A DNA stretch of 64,000 nt from Halostagnicola sp. A-GB9-2 (GCF_030068615.1 NZ_JASJOC010000003.1:310001-374000), one strand, 5' to 3'. Shown: positions 26,867 through 36,229, counted from the first letter of the stretch. Made by a program: numbers and translations. The notes: generated from the sequence alone by a model not told the origin.

Positions 26867-28547
26867 CGCGAGGTGGGTTGATCTGTCGACTCTCCGCGCG
26901 TACCGACGGTTCGTCGTCGTCGCGTGGCAGTTCCTTCCGCTGTTGGTCGCCTACGCTCGCGACCGACGGCGGTTCTTCCTGTTCGGTCGCTCGAGACGAG
27001 TCGATCCGGAAACTCACCGGCACCGAGCGGAGGTCTTGCTCGAGTCGCTACTAACCCTCGGGCCGACGTTCATCAAACTCGGGCAACTGTTGTCGACCCG
27101 TCCAGACGTCCTTCCGCCGGAGTACATCGACGTCCTCTCGGCGTTACAGGACGAGGTCCCGCCGGCCGACTGGGACGAGGCGAAGGTCGTTCTCGAGGAG
27201 GAGTTGGGGCCGCTCGACGAGCGATACGAGGAGTTCGACACCGACCCGATCAGCGGCGCGAGTCTGGGGCAGGTCTATCGCGCCAAGGCTGACGACACGG
27301 ATGTCGCGGTGAAGATTCGCCGCCCCGGAATCGAGGAACTCGTCGAGGCGGACCTTCGGGTGATCCGGTGGTCGATGCCGTTCTTGTTGTACTTTGTCGA
27401 CGACTCCCGATCCTTTTCTCTCGAGAACTTAGCCGAGGAGTTCTCGAAGACGATTCGCGAGGAGATGGACTACGAACGCGAGGCGCGGATGCTGACCGAG
27501 ATCAAGTCGAACTTCGCGGACGACGAGGAGATCCGAATGCCCGCGGTGCTCGAGAGTCACTCGGGATCGCGCGTGCTCACGATGGAACACGTCGAGGGAA
27601 CGAAGATCAACGATGTCGAAGAGCTCGACCGGAAGGGAATCGATCGAAGCGAGGTCGCGGAGACCCTTCAGCGGGCCTACCTCAAGATGATCATCGACGA
27701 CGGCGTGTTCCACGCCGACCCGCATCCGGGGAATCTGGCGGTGACCGACGACGGACGGGTCGTCTTCTACGACTTCGGGATGTCGGGTCAGGTCGACGAG
27801 TTCGTCCAGGAGAAGATCGTCGAGTTCTATATCGCGGTCGCAAATCAGGATATCGACGCGATACTCGACGCGCTGATCGAAATCGGAACCCTGAGTCCGG
27901 ATGCTGACCGCGCGGTGATGGCCGACGTGATGGAACTCGCGATCCAGAACGCTCGCGGGGAGGCCGTCGAACAGTATCGCGTCCAGCAGATCGTCGGCCA
28001 GATCGAGGATTCGATCTATGAGTTCCCGTTCCGGTTGCCGAAAAACCTCGCGCTCGTCCTCCGAGTGGCGACGGTCGTCGAGGGGGTCTGTCTTACCCTC
28101 GATTCCGAGTTCGACTTCATCTCGACGGCGACGGGCTACCTCACCGAAGAGGGCTACCGCGAGGAGTCGATCCGCAAGTACCTCGCCGAATCCGGCCAAC
28201 AGATCAGGCGCTCGGGCGAGTCCCTGACGCGGATGGCACCGAAAGTCGAGCGGACGCTGGACCGTCTCGAGCGGGACGACCTCTACGTCCGAATCGGCGT
28301 CGAGGACGAAAAGGACGTCTTCGCCGCACTGGCAAAACGCCTCATCTACGGGATGTTGCTCACGATGTCGCTCTTTTCGATGGGGGTCCTCTACGCGCTG
28401 GATGCGCCGGAGGCGTCAGTCGTTGCCGTGGTCTTCGCGGCGGCCATGTCGATCCAACTGTATCGGTCCTTCCGAAAGCGACGCGGCCTCAGAGCGGAGC
28501 CGCAGTTCGCACAGAAGCGGCTTCGCCAGCGCCAGCGCGACGACTGA
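26841..28547 (+). CDS. UbiB/ABC1/AarF-family atypical kinase
   Basis: This 568-aa protein-kinase-like ATPase is of the UbiB type, linked to quinone biosynthesis and lipid homeostasis. Family motifs are present: FIKLGQLLSTRPDVLP (KxGQ), SGASLGQVYRA (A-rich loop equivalent), VAVKIRRPG, GVFHADPHPGNLAV and VFYDFGMSG. Two C-terminal hydrophobic helices (about 500-540) probably anchor it to the membrane. The start ATG 26841 lies within the Hsp20 gene; no other start codon is in frame before the conserved region. Confidence 0.93.
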   Translation: MSSPGRTSNARWVDLSTLRAYRRFVVVAWQFLPLLVAYARDRRRFFLFGRSRRVDPETHRHRAEVLLESLLTLGPTFIKLGQLLSTRPDVLPPEYIDVLSALQDEVPPADWDEAKVVLEEELGPLDERYEEFDTDPISGASLGQVYRAKADDTDVAVKIRRPGIEELVEADLRVIRWSMPFLLYFVDDSRSFSLENLAEEFSKTIREEMDYEREARMLTEIKSNFADDEEIRMPAVLESHSGSRVLTMEHVEGTKINDVEELDRKGIDRSEVAETLQRAYLKMIIDDGVFHADPHPGNLAVTDDGRVVFYDFGMSGQVDEFVQEKIVEFYIAVANQDIDAILDALIEIGTLSPDADRAVMADVMELAIQNARGEAVEQYRVQQIVGQIEDSIYEFPFRLPKNLALVLRVATVVEGVCLTLDSEFDFISTATGYLTEEGYREESIRKYLAESGQQIRRSGESLTRMAPKVERTLDRLERDDLYVRIGVEDEKDVFAALAKRLIYGMLLTMSLFSMGVLYALDAPEASVVAVVFAAAMSIQLYRSFRKRRGLRAEPQFAQKRLRQRQRDD

Positions 28548-28660
28548 TAGGGCCGTTCATACCTATTTTCAGCCCGCCTGAGCAGAGAACGAGGTTCGGG
28601 GGACGAAACCGGCGATGGAGTATCTACGTCGGGAGAGAATTATGAAAGAGCCTATATTGA

Positions 28661-28740
28661 CCCCGTGGCGAGAGAAATCCCCTGTACGCGAGAACTGGCT
28701 CCTGTGGCACGAGAACTGGACCCCGTAGCGTAAGATTGCG
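28661..28740 (+). repeat. Four degenerate 20-bp direct repeats
   Basis: Units of the form CCCCGTGGCGAGAGAAAT, CCCCTGTACGCGAGAACTGG, CTCCTGTGGCACGAGAACTGG and CCCCGTAGCGTAAGATTG start near 28661, 28679, 28699 and 28721. They share C(C/T)CCxGTxGCxxGAGAA. They fill the gap between the UbiB-type and enolase-like genes and do not encode protein. Confidence 0.7.
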
Positions 28741-28835
28741 TCCGGTGGTTCGACAGTCGGTTGGGACTCGGTTTCGACCCGCTCGAGAGGCGATCGGGGT
28801 AAACCGATAACTCGTTGGGACCCAACGTAGGGTCT

Positions 28836-29900
28836 ATGGACTACGAACGAATCGCCGACCTTCCGGTCACCATCGAATCGGTTTCGACGAGTCAACTCGA
28901 GGCCGATACCACGAGTGACTTCGCCCGCGTGACGACGCTGTTCTCGCTGTCGGGGCCCGGCGAGAACGGGCAGGTTCGTACGGGAGAGGGTGAAGACGTC
29001 ACCTACGAAACCGAGGAACACCGCGCGCTGGTCGACGCGGAACTGCCAGCCCTTTCCGGCGAGTACACGATCGATTCGTTTTCGGCGCGACTCGGCGACG
29101 TTGATCTCTTCCCCGCGGGGGCTCCCGACCGCGAGGAGTTTCGAAACTACCGACAGTGGGGCCTCGAGAGCGCCGCGCTCGATCTCGCGCTCCAACAGGC
29201 GGAGACGGATCTGGCGAGCGCACTCGGGCGCTCGTTCGATCCGGTTCGATTCGTCACGAGCACCAGACTCGGCGATCCGCCGTCGACGGACCGACTCGAG
29301 AAACTGCGAGAGCGCGTTCCCGGCGTCGAGTTCAAACTCGATCCGACGCCGGAGTGGGACGATGCGGTCGTGGAGGCGGTCGCAGAAACGGTCCCGGTCC
29401 GGATCCTGGATCTGAAGGGACAGTACGAGGGAACCGACGTCGACGTACCCGCGGATCCGGAGCTGTACCGACGCGTTCTCGAGGCGTTCCCCGATGCGGT
29501 GATCGAGGATCCCGCACTGACCGAGGAGACCGACGGCATCTTCGCGGATCCGGCTATCCGGTCTCGAGTCTCCTGGGACGCCCCGATTCACGGCCTCGAG
29601 GACGTCGAGGCCCTCCCGTGGGAACCAGATTGGCTCAACATCAAGCCCTCACGGTTCGGCTCGCTCGAGTCCGTACTCGAGACGATCGCGTTCTGCGAGG
29701 ATCGGGAGATTCGGATGTACGGCGGCGGGCAGTTCGAACTCGGCGTCGGCCGAACGCAGATACAGACACTAGCCTCGTTGTTCTACCCGGAGACGCCCAA
29801 CGATGTCGCGCCGCGGGCGTACAACGTCCCCGAAATTGCAGACCAGTTGCCGGCGAGTCCGCTTGAGATTCCGAGCGAGGGGGCCGGGTTCGGGTGGTGA
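28836..29900 (+). CDS. Enolase-superfamily-like protein
   Basis: This 354-aa protein resembles muconate/o-succinylbenzoate-type members of the enolase superfamily. It has an N-terminal capping domain (about 1-125), then QWGLESAALDLALQQA, a TIM-barrel-like series with RILDLKGQYEGT, AVIEDPALTEETDGI, LNIKPSRFGSLESVLETIAFCE and MYGGGQFELGVGRTQIQTLASL. The K-x-K of the canonical first lysine pair is not evident, while LDLKGQ and NIKPS supply lysines at barrel positions. The substrate is unknown, and ATG 28836 is the best start. Confidence 0.82.
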   Translation: MDYERIADLPVTIESVSTSQLEADTTSDFARVTTLFSLSGPGENGQVRTGEGEDVTYETEEHRALVDAELPALSGEYTIDSFSARLGDVDLFPAGAPDREEFRNYRQWGLESAALDLALQQAETDLASALGRSFDPVRFVTSTRLGDPPSTDRLEKLRERVPGVEFKLDPTPEWDDAVVEAVAETVPVRILDLKGQYEGTDVDVPADPELYRRVLEAFPDAVIEDPALTEETDGIFADPAIRSRVSWDAPIHGLEDVEALPWEPDWLNIKPSRFGSLESVLETIAFCEDREIRMYGGGQFELGVGRTQIQTLASLFYPETPNDVAPRAYNVPEIADQLPASPLEIPSEGAGFGW

Positions 29901-29911
29901 GTCGTCGAACG

Positions 29912-30499
29912 TTAGCATTCCCCCCACAGCACCGGTCTCGAGCCGTCGTTCTCTCCGTGGCGATCGGTGCCGTCGTCGCCGCGTTCGACATCCCGCCGGA
30001 GTTCGAGCGCTCGATAGCCGTCCTCCTCGAGCAGCCGCGTCGCCATCGACGGTGGAACTGACACCTCTCGGCACTCGCCGGAGACGAGCAAGCCATCCGG
30101 ACCGAACGTAAACTGGACGTCGTATCGACGAACGCGGACCTCCTCGTCCTCGAGTATCGGATGGATCGTCTCGAGGACGCTCGCGACGTACTCGAAGACG
30201 AAATTCAGTTTCGGCGCGTCGATCGTTCCGAGATCGATCCGAACGGTCGGAACGGAGACCGGCTCGCCCTCCTCCCCCGCGCCGACGACGGAGAGGTCCC
30301 GAACCGTCGGCGGCGACTCGAGGTGCGTTCGGGTTTCGGGGTGGTCGTCCTCGAGGGCGTTCTCGAGTTGGTGAGCGAGCCGATTGGTTTTGCTGACATC
30401 CGTCGAACCGTCGGTACTCGAGCCGCCGCGCCGTCGCCAGAATAGTGTCAGCAGGAGTATCGTGATGGCGAGTGCAACCAGTGGTCCGATCACGTCCAT
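29912..30499 (-). CDS. Single-pass membrane protein of unknown function
   Basis: The 195-aa product from ATG 30499 starts MDVIGPLVALAITILLLTLFWRRRGG, one transmembrane helix followed by basic residues, and then an acidic soluble domain with beta segments (VPTVRIDLGTIDAPKLNFVFEYVASVLE; VRRYDVQFTFG). The soluble part should face the cytoplasm by the positive-inside rule. It converges on the enolase-like gene, with 11 bp between the stops. No family is recognised. Confidence 0.68.
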   Translation of the reverse strand: MDVIGPLVALAITILLLTLFWRRRGGSSTDGSTDVSKTNRLAHQLENALEDDHPETRTHLESPPTVRDLSVVGAGEEGEPVSVPTVRIDLGTIDAPKLNFVFEYVASVLETIHPILEDEEVRVRRYDVQFTFGPDGLLVSGECREVSVPPSMATRLLEEDGYRALELRRDVERGDDGTDRHGENDGSRPVLWGEC

Positions 30500-30607
30500 A
30501 GACGCGAGATCGACCGGAGTTTGCAAAGTCGTTTCGTCGAACTGTCTCCGCGGCAGAAATCACTTCCCGTCAGAACCGCTGACAGGGTGCTCCGCCGATC
30601 CAAACGG

Positions 30608-30613
30608 TTTATG
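30608..30613 (+). promoter_or_regulatory. TATA-like element of the eIF5A-agmatinase operon
   Basis: TTTATG lies 25-30 bp before ATG 30638, the distance expected for an archaeal leaderless mRNA. Confidence 0.5.
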
Positions 30614-30637
30614 CCGTTCGGTTGATTATCCCGGCGT

Positions 30638-31012
30638 ATGGCGAAAAAGCAGCAAGAAGTTCGCGATCTCCAGGAAGGTAGCTACGTCGTTATCGACGAT
30701 GTGGCGTGTAACATTAACTCCTACAGCACGGCAAAGCCCGGTAAACACGGCAGCGCCAAGGCCCGTATCGAGGCCGAGGGGGTCTTCGATGGGAAGAAGC
30801 GATCGCTCTCCCAGCCCGTCGACGCGAAGATCTGGGTCCCGATTATTGAGCGAAAGCAGGGACAGATCGTCTCCGTCGACGGCAACGATATGCAGGTAAT
30901 GGACTTAGAAACCTACGAAACCATCACGATGCGCGTCCCCGAGGATCAGGACGTCTCGCCCGACGAGAACATCGAATACCTCGAGATGGAAGACGAGCGA
31001 AAGATCGTCTAA
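30638..31012 (+). CDS. eif5a: Translation factor aIF5A
   Basis: aIF5A binds the ribosomal E site and relieves stalling, acting after modification of one lysine to deoxyhypusine or hypusine. Here that residue is Lys36 in [10 protein letters not shown]. The 124-aa protein has the N-terminal SH3-like domain with the loop and a C-terminal OB domain ([21 protein letters not shown]). Its stop overlaps the agmatinase start in TAATG, so the two genes are translationally coupled. The enzyme that modifies Lys36 is coded 3.4 kb downstream. Confidence 0.96.
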   Translation: MAKKQQEVRDLQEGSYVVIDDVACNINSYSTAKPGKHGSAKARIEAEGVFDGKKRSLSQPVDAKIWVPIIERKQGQIVSVDGNDMQVMDLETYETITMRVPEDQDVSPDENIEYLEMEDERKIV

Positions 31013-31887
31013 TGTTTCCCGGGGCGGCCGACTACCGACGAGCCGACACGCACGGGCCAGACAGAGCGCCCGACGCGGACTTCGTGGTCGTCGGCGCGCC
31101 CCTGGACGCCTCGACGACCTTTCAGCCGGGGACCCGATTCGGTCCCCGACGCATTCGAACGTTTTCCGAAAGTTACGACGATTACGACAATCGGACCAAC
31201 CACCATTTTTCCGAGCTCCGCGTCTTCGACGACGGCGACGTCCGCGCCTGGGACGACGTGCCCGAGTACCTCGAGTTCCTCGAGAGTTCGATTCGGGAGG
31301 TCGTCTGGGACGACGCCGTTCCGCTCGTACTCGGCGGCGAACACACCGTTTCGCTGGCGGGAGCCCGTGCCGTCGAACCCGAGGTGTTCGTCTGTCTCGA
31401 CGCCCACCTCGATCTGCGCGAGGAGTACGACGGGAACGAGCTTTCTCACGCCTGCGTGACACGGCACATCCTCGAGAGCGTCGATTCGGTCGAGGAAGCG
31501 ATAATTATCGGTGCCAGAACCGGAAGCGAAGAGGAGTGGGAGCGGGCGGAGGCCGACGACGTGACCGTGATTCGACCCGAAGCGCTCGAGCGACCCGGCT
31601 CGGGCGACGAGGGAGTCGCTCCAACCCTCGAGTCGACGCTCGACGGGCGGGATGCGTACCTGAGCGTCGACATCGATAGTGCCGATCCCGCCTACGCGCC
31701 GGGGACGGGAACGATGGAGCCCTTCGGCCTCGAGCCACGGGAACTCCGATCGGTGGTCCGAACCGTTGGGCCCGCGGCGAGCGGGTTCGACGTGGTCGAG
31801 GTCAACGACCGCGACGACGGGCAGGCGGCGGCCCTGGCCGGAAAGCTCCTTCGGGAGTTCGTCTTTTCGGCCGCTGACGGTCGATAA
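31012..31887 (+). CDS. speB: Agmatinase (ureohydrolase family)
   Basis: This binuclear manganese ureohydrolase hydrolyses agmatine to putrescine and urea. Metal-binding motifs are present: GGEHTVSLA, FVCLDAHLDLR and YLSVDIDSADPAYAPGTGTMEPFG. The length of 291 aa is standard. Coupling to aIF5A by a one-base overlap (TAATG) fits a role in aIF5A modification, since in archaea agmatine-derived chemistry has been tied to (deoxy)hypusine formation. The exact substrate remains an inference. Confidence 0.93.
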   Translation: MFPGAADYRRADTHGPDRAPDADFVVVGAPLDASTTFQPGTRFGPRRIRTFSESYDDYDNRTNHHFSELRVFDDGDVRAWDDVPEYLEFLESSIREVVWDDAVPLVLGGEHTVSLAGARAVEPEVFVCLDAHLDLREEYDGNELSHACVTRHILESVDSVEEAIIIGARTGSEEEWERAEADDVTVIRPEALERPGSGDEGVAPTLESTLDGRDAYLSVDIDSADPAYAPGTGTMEPFGLEPRELRSVVRTVGPAASGFDVVEVNDRDDGQAAALAGKLLREFVFSAADGR

Positions 31888-32027
31888 CCACCGTGAGCAG
31901 CGCGCTTCGCCAGCCAACGCAAGCGGGTCGGAGGCTTTCTGGGAGCGAAATGTAGTTCGGTACGAAGCTATACGCAAGTGGTTCGCAGAAGAGACGTCAG
32001 AACCTGCCCGATCGAACCCTCGCTCCG

Positions 32028-32948
32028 TTACTCGAGATCGAACGGATCCGAGAGGTAGTCCTTCGGAATCGCGTTCCGAACCGTCACGAGCGGATCGACG
32101 ACCTGGCTGATCTCGAGGCCGCCGACGAGACTCGAGAGCATGTGGGCTTCGGTGGCGTCGAACTCGTGTTCGGCCGCGAGCAGTTCCACGGCATCCTTGT
32201 TCGCGATCTTGCACGCCTCGAGCATTGACTCCGCGCTGGCGATGGGTTTCCAGGCGTCGGGCGTTTCGATCAGTGGCCGCTCGAGGTCGAACGCGGGCTC
32301 TTCGATCACCTCGAGGGAGACGTCGATTTCGGTGGCGACCTCCGCGCCGGTGCCGCACATCTCCCCGTCGGCCATCGCGATTTTGCAGTCGCCCATCGCG
32401 AGCATCGCGCCCTCTTGGAACACCGGGAAGTAGATCGTGTTGCCGGCCGTCACGTCCGTCGTATCCAGATTCCCGCCGTGGTCGTGGGGGACGAGCGTGT
32501 CGTAGGATCCCTCGGCGGGGGCGACGCCGATCGTTCCGATGACGGGATCGACGGGGATCTCGAGTCCCTCGAAGGTGATCGCCGTTCCCGACTCCTCGAG
32601 GGGCGTCATTTTCGATCGCGGGGCCTCGATGTCCTCGTCGTCGGCGAGCAGGCCGAACCCCTCGATCGTGATCACGCGGCCCGCGTCTTCGACGATTCGG
32701 ATCTCCTCGATTTCGACGGCAAGTACGTCTCCCGGCGAAGCCGCTTCGACTTCGATCGGTCCCGTCGCGGCGTTTACCTCCTCGGGGATCGACTCGACCA
32801 CGTCGTCTTCGGACTGGACCGCCCCCTCGAGGCTGTCGAGCGTCTCGATCGTGAGCGCGGCGTCGGCGTCGACGCTGTGGATCGCCTCGAGATCTGGCGT
32901 GAAATCGTAGATGACACCGTCGGTCGCAGAAACAGCGCGTCGTTCCAT
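32028..32948 (-). CDS. Acetamidase/formamidase family hydrolase
   Basis: The 306-aa protein matches the FmdA/AmdA family: SPGDVLAVEIEEIRI, GTIGVAPAEG, VPHDHGGNLDTTDVTAGNTIYFPVFQEGAMLAMGDCKIAMADGEMCGTGAEV. The HDHGGN...GD(C/A)...GEMCGTGAE pattern belongs to the amidase core that hydrolyses short amides to ammonia and acid. It is flanked by convergent agmatinase and divergent Nif3-like genes and seems monocistronic. Confidence 0.93.
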   Translation of the reverse strand: MERRAVSATDGVIYDFTPDLEAIHSVDADAALTIETLDSLEGAVQSEDDVVESIPEEVNAATGPIEVEAASPGDVLAVEIEEIRIVEDAGRVITIEGFGLLADDEDIEAPRSKMTPLEESGTAITFEGLEIPVDPVIGTIGVAPAEGSYDTLVPHDHGGNLDTTDVTAGNTIYFPVFQEGAMLAMGDCKIAMADGEMCGTGAEVATEIDVSLEVIEEPAFDLERPLIETPDAWKPIASAESMLEACKIANKDAVELLAAEHEFDATEAHMLSSLVGGLEISQVVDPLVTVRNAIPKDYLSDPFDLE

Positions 32949-33126
32949 ACGTCACGATTCGACGCGAGAGCACGTAAATAGCCGACTATCGGAATATCGG
33001 ACCGGTTTCGGCGCTCAAGAGTCGGGCAGGTGTGGCCCGTCGCTCCCGCGGAGGTCGTCGCTCCTGCGGTGGGGGACACTCGAGGAGTGGTACAGATACA
33101 AGCCCCAGGAGTTCGAATCAGTCGGT

Positions 33127-33894
33127 ATGGAACTCGCGGAATTCGCGACTCGACTCGACGAGGAGCTTCGACACGACGCCTACGCAGAGCTGGATGCGAG
33201 TGCGAACGGACTGCAGATCGGCCCCGACGAAGGGGAACTCGAGCACGTCGCCTTCGCCGTCGACGGCGTCGCAGAGACGTTCGAGCGGGCGATCGACGCG
33301 GGAGCCGACGCGCTGGTCACCCACCACGGGATCTCCTGGGGCGGCTTCGATCGCGTGACGGGCCGAAAGTACGACCGCATCGCGCCGTTGATCGAGAACG
33401 ACCTCGCGCTGTACGTTTCCCACCTTCCCCTGGACGGCCACCAGGACCACGGCAATGCGGCGGGCGTCGCCGACGTGCTCGAACTCGAGAACCGCTCGCC
33501 GTTCGGCGAACTCGGGCCGGAGTACATCGGTCAGCGAGGCACCGCGCTCGAGTCTTACACGCTCGAGTCGCTCTGTGATCGCCTCGAGTCCGAACTGGAT
33601 ACGGGTGGGCGGGAGGTTCGGGGCCTCGAGTTCGGTCCCGAGGAGATTTCGGAGATCGCGATCGTGACCGGGAGCGGCACCGACTGGCTCGGGGAGGCCG
33701 TCGACGCGGGCGTCGACGCGCTCGTCACCGGCGAAGGGAAACAGAAGGTCTACCACGAAGCCCAGGAGGCCGGCGTTCACGTCGTGCTGGCGGGCCACTA
33801 CGCGACCGAGACCTTTGGCGTGCGTTCGTTGCAGGAACTAGTTGAGGACTGGGGACTCGAAACGACGTCTCTGGACGTGCCGACCGGGCTGTAG
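33127..33894 (+). CDS. Nif3-like dinuclear metal center protein
   Basis: The 255-aa protein begins MELAEFATRLDEELRHDAYAELDASANGLQIG and has the DUF34/NIF3 metal ligands: ALVTHHGISW (two His), SHLPLDGH (Asp), and GHYATETFGV (His and Glu). Members form toroidal hexamers, and GTP cyclohydrolase I-like roles have been proposed without proof. The start is ATG 33127; an extended open frame upstream has no family similarity. Confidence 0.92.
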   Translation: MELAEFATRLDEELRHDAYAELDASANGLQIGPDEGELEHVAFAVDGVAETFERAIDAGADALVTHHGISWGGFDRVTGRKYDRIAPLIENDLALYVSHLPLDGHQDHGNAAGVADVLELENRSPFGELGPEYIGQRGTALESYTLESLCDRLESELDTGGREVRGLEFGPEEISEIAIVTGSGTDWLGEAVDAGVDALVTGEGKQKVYHEAQEAGVHVVLAGHYATETFGVRSLQELVEDWGLETTSLDVPTGL

Positions 33895-34426
33895 TCGGAC
33901 TTGCTATCTGGCCATCCCCCACCGAGAGACTAGCCGACCTCCCGCCGGGGAAGTCACCGACTTACCGCTGGTCGATCTACCGCTGCGGTGGCGCGCGCCG
34001 TGTCACGGTCAGCGCCTAACCGTGACACCATCATGCGCGAGGGATGAGAGAGCGAGCGAATCGACCGGGGAGCGCGAGATCCGAACGAAGTGAGGATCTC
34101 GGAACACGAACGGGGAACGGAGTGACCCGTGAATGACGTGGAAATCCGTGTTGCCAGGACGAGTATCGCTGCCGCGTTCGTCGGAATCCTGGCGCTGAAA
34201 TCGCCGAATCCTCATTTGTGTCGAATTCCTCGATCTGTCGCTGGAACCGAATTCACTAGTCGCTCTCTCCGAGAACGATTCGTTGGAGAGAGTCCACCGG
34301 GAGATGGAGGGGTTTCGGGAGACCAGTTTGGGACGATCTTGCACAACAAGACTGCACCGACTGGCTCGTTCGAGCGCTCGAGAAACGAACCGCGGCGTTG
34401 AACACCCTCGAACCCCATCCGCGAGT
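33895..34426. other. Intergenic region, 532 bp, with one hairpin
   Basis: No gene is supported here. A perfect 10-bp inverted repeat GTGTCACGGT / ACCGTGACAC spans 34000-34028. It is followed by GC-rich, slightly repetitive haloarchaeal spacer sequence (GAGCGAGCGAAT, GAACGAAGTGAGGATC, GGGAACGGAGTGACC). Confidence 0.55.
34000..34028. terminator. Hairpin, possible terminator after the Nif3-like gene
   Basis: Perfect 10-bp arms with a 9-base loop lie 105 bp after the Nif3-like stop. No T-tract follows directly, so terminator function is uncertain. Confidence 0.4.
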
Positions 34427-35509
34427 ATGACCGACGAGCACGAGAGCGATCACGGACACGAGGACGAAAGCGGGAACGATCATGACGATGCGGACCAACA
34501 CGCCCACGGTTCCGACGAGGGCCGGGAGACGTTCTCCCATGACCCGATCGGCCACGCCGAGGCTCGAGCCGGGATGACCGTGGGCGAGCTGGCCGACGAG
34601 TACGGCAACGCGGGCGTCGGCGCGGCGAACATCCACGAGGCAGTCTCGATCACGGAGGCGATGTTCGACGACGACGTGACCGTTTTCTTCGGCCTCGCGG
34701 GTGCGATGGTTCCGACGGGAATGCGCCGCATCGTCGCCGACCTCATTCGTGACGGCTACATCGACGCGCTCGTGACGACGGGGGCGAACCTGACCCACGA
34801 CAGCATCGAGGCCATCGGCGGGAAACACCACCACGGCTGCGTGACCGCCGAAGGGAAAACCGAGCGCGAGCACGACGAAACGCTGCGCGACGAGGGCGTC
34901 GACCGGATCTACAACGTCTACCTGCCACAGGAGTTCTTCGCGACGTTCGAGTCCCATCTCCGGGAGGAGGTGTTCCCAACGCTCGAGGACGAAGGCGTTG
35001 TCCCCATCGAACGGCTCACCGAAGAACTCGGACGGGCGAATTCGGAGATTAACGAGCGAGAGGATATCGCGGAGGGTCCCGGCATCGCCGCGGCGGCCTA
35101 CGAGAACGACGTGCCAATCTACTGCCCCGCGGTTCAGGACTCCGTGTTGGGGCTGCAGGCGTGGATGTACTCCCAGACGAGCGACTTCTCGCTGGACGCG
35201 CTCGCGGACATGACCGCGCTGACCGACATCGCTTACGACGCTGAGGAAGCCGGCGCGTTCGTCGTCGGCGGCGGCGTCCCGAAGAACTTCACCCTCCAGA
35301 CGATGTTGGTGACGCCGGGGGCGTACGACTACGGCGTCCAGCTAACGATGGACCCCAAACAGACTGGCGGGCTCTCGGGCGCGACCCTCGAGGAAGCCCG
35401 CTCGTGGGGCAAACTCGAGAAGGACGCTCGCAACGTGTCCGTTTACGGTGACGCGACGATTTCGCTGCCGCTGGTTATCGCGGCGGCTCGAGAGCGACTC
35501 GAGAACTAG
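34427..35509 (+). CDS. dys: Deoxyhypusine synthase with a His/Asp-rich N-terminal tail
   Basis: This NAD-dependent enzyme transfers the aminobutyl group of spermidine (or a related amine) to the aIF5A lysine. Family marks include FFGLAGAMVPTGMRRIVADLI, LVTTGANLTHD, a GGKHHHG loop, IYCPAVQDSVLGLQAWMY, VVGGGVPKNFTLQ and the active-site Lys329 in SWGKLEKDARNVSVYGDATISLPL. From ATG 34427 the first 43 residues hold eight His and many Asp/Glu, a tail not needed for the fold. Together with aIF5A and agmatinase it completes a local modification module. Confidence 0.94.
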   Translation: MTDEHESDHGHEDESGNDHDDADQHAHGSDEGRETFSHDPIGHAEARAGMTVGELADEYGNAGVGAANIHEAVSITEAMFDDDVTVFFGLAGAMVPTGMRRIVADLIRDGYIDALVTTGANLTHDSIEAIGGKHHHGCVTAEGKTEREHDETLRDEGVDRIYNVYLPQEFFATFESHLREEVFPTLEDEGVVPIERLTEELGRANSEINEREDIAEGPGIAAAAYENDVPIYCPAVQDSVLGLQAWMYSQTSDFSLDALADMTALTDIAYDAEEAGAFVVGGGVPKNFTLQTMLVTPGAYDYGVQLTMDPKQTGGLSGATLEEARSWGKLEKDARNVSVYGDATISLPLVIAAARERLEN

Positions 35510-35644
35510 AGTGTGGAGCTCCCGTCGAACTTCGTATCGGTGTATAGTATACTGACAAGATATGTTCGACATTTTGACGGCTTTACCACTAACTCTATTA
35601 CATTACCGTACAAAATTACCATATGTAACGGATACTGATGGAAA

Positions 35645-35977
35645 TTGATTCCGACAATTACCTATAATTCTGAGACAGGCGGGTTTCACCTGAATCACGA
35701 TTGGGAGCAATCAGTGCCGTTCAGCGTCGTTCTCCCGCTTGTAATCGAGGAACTATCGAATAGGAGTCCGGAAGAGAGGGAAGTGTTACACGACTGTATT
35801 CATCCGGATGCATTGGACGAACTATTCGCTAAACGGTCAAACGGGGTTGAACGGTGCGGAGGGGGGCTCTGGTTCACCTGCTGTGGGTTCACCGTATTCA
35901 TCTACAGTGACGGAGAGGTGGTACTCTATCCCCCTTCCGTTTCGAGTCCAAAATCCGAACTCCACGATCACCGGTGA
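35645..35977 (+). CDS. HalOD1-domain protein (TTG start)
   Basis: The product matches the small haloarchaeal output domain HalOD1: HLNHDWEQSVPFSVVLPLVIEEL, EVLHDCIHPDALDELF, then FTCCGFTVFIYSDGEVVLYP. The frame has no ATG or GTG before the domain; TTG 35645 is the only usable start, while an ATG at 35638 is out of frame and stops after nine codons. The gene may have lost its true start. HalOD1 proteins are often linked to sensor or regulator genes. The upstream 120 bp are very AT-rich. Confidence 0.72.
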   Translation: MIPTITYNSETGGFHLNHDWEQSVPFSVVLPLVIEELSNRSPEEREVLHDCIHPDALDELFAKRSNGVERCGGGLWFTCCGFTVFIYSDGEVVLYPPSVSSPKSELHDHR

Positions 35978-36229
35978 GTCGAATTTTCTGCGCCCCCTCG
36001 TATAATAATCCGGGATACACTCCCAGTCGCTACTTTCCGGAGAGACGATAATTCCTCGTCCATCGAGTCTTGCCGTGGACTGGTCCGCTTTCGAGTTCTC
36101 CTCTTCGGGCTTATCGCGAGGATTCACAGGAACTGTCGACTCTCGGGAGTAATACATGTCCACGGCCAACTATGATACGTTGAAGTTTGACACTTTAACG
36201 TAATTCCTACGAAACTCGGCGCTTTCGGA

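Noticed and set aside
31009-32973. A 654-codon open frame on the minus strand across the agmatinase and acetamidase genes
   Set aside because: It is extremely Arg/Pro/Gly-rich and lies in other frames of two well-identified genes; it is a GC-rich shadow.
35837-36169. Minus-strand frame overlapping the first HalOD1 gene
   Set aside because: More than a third is antisense to the HalOD1 domain and the rest has no similarity pattern.
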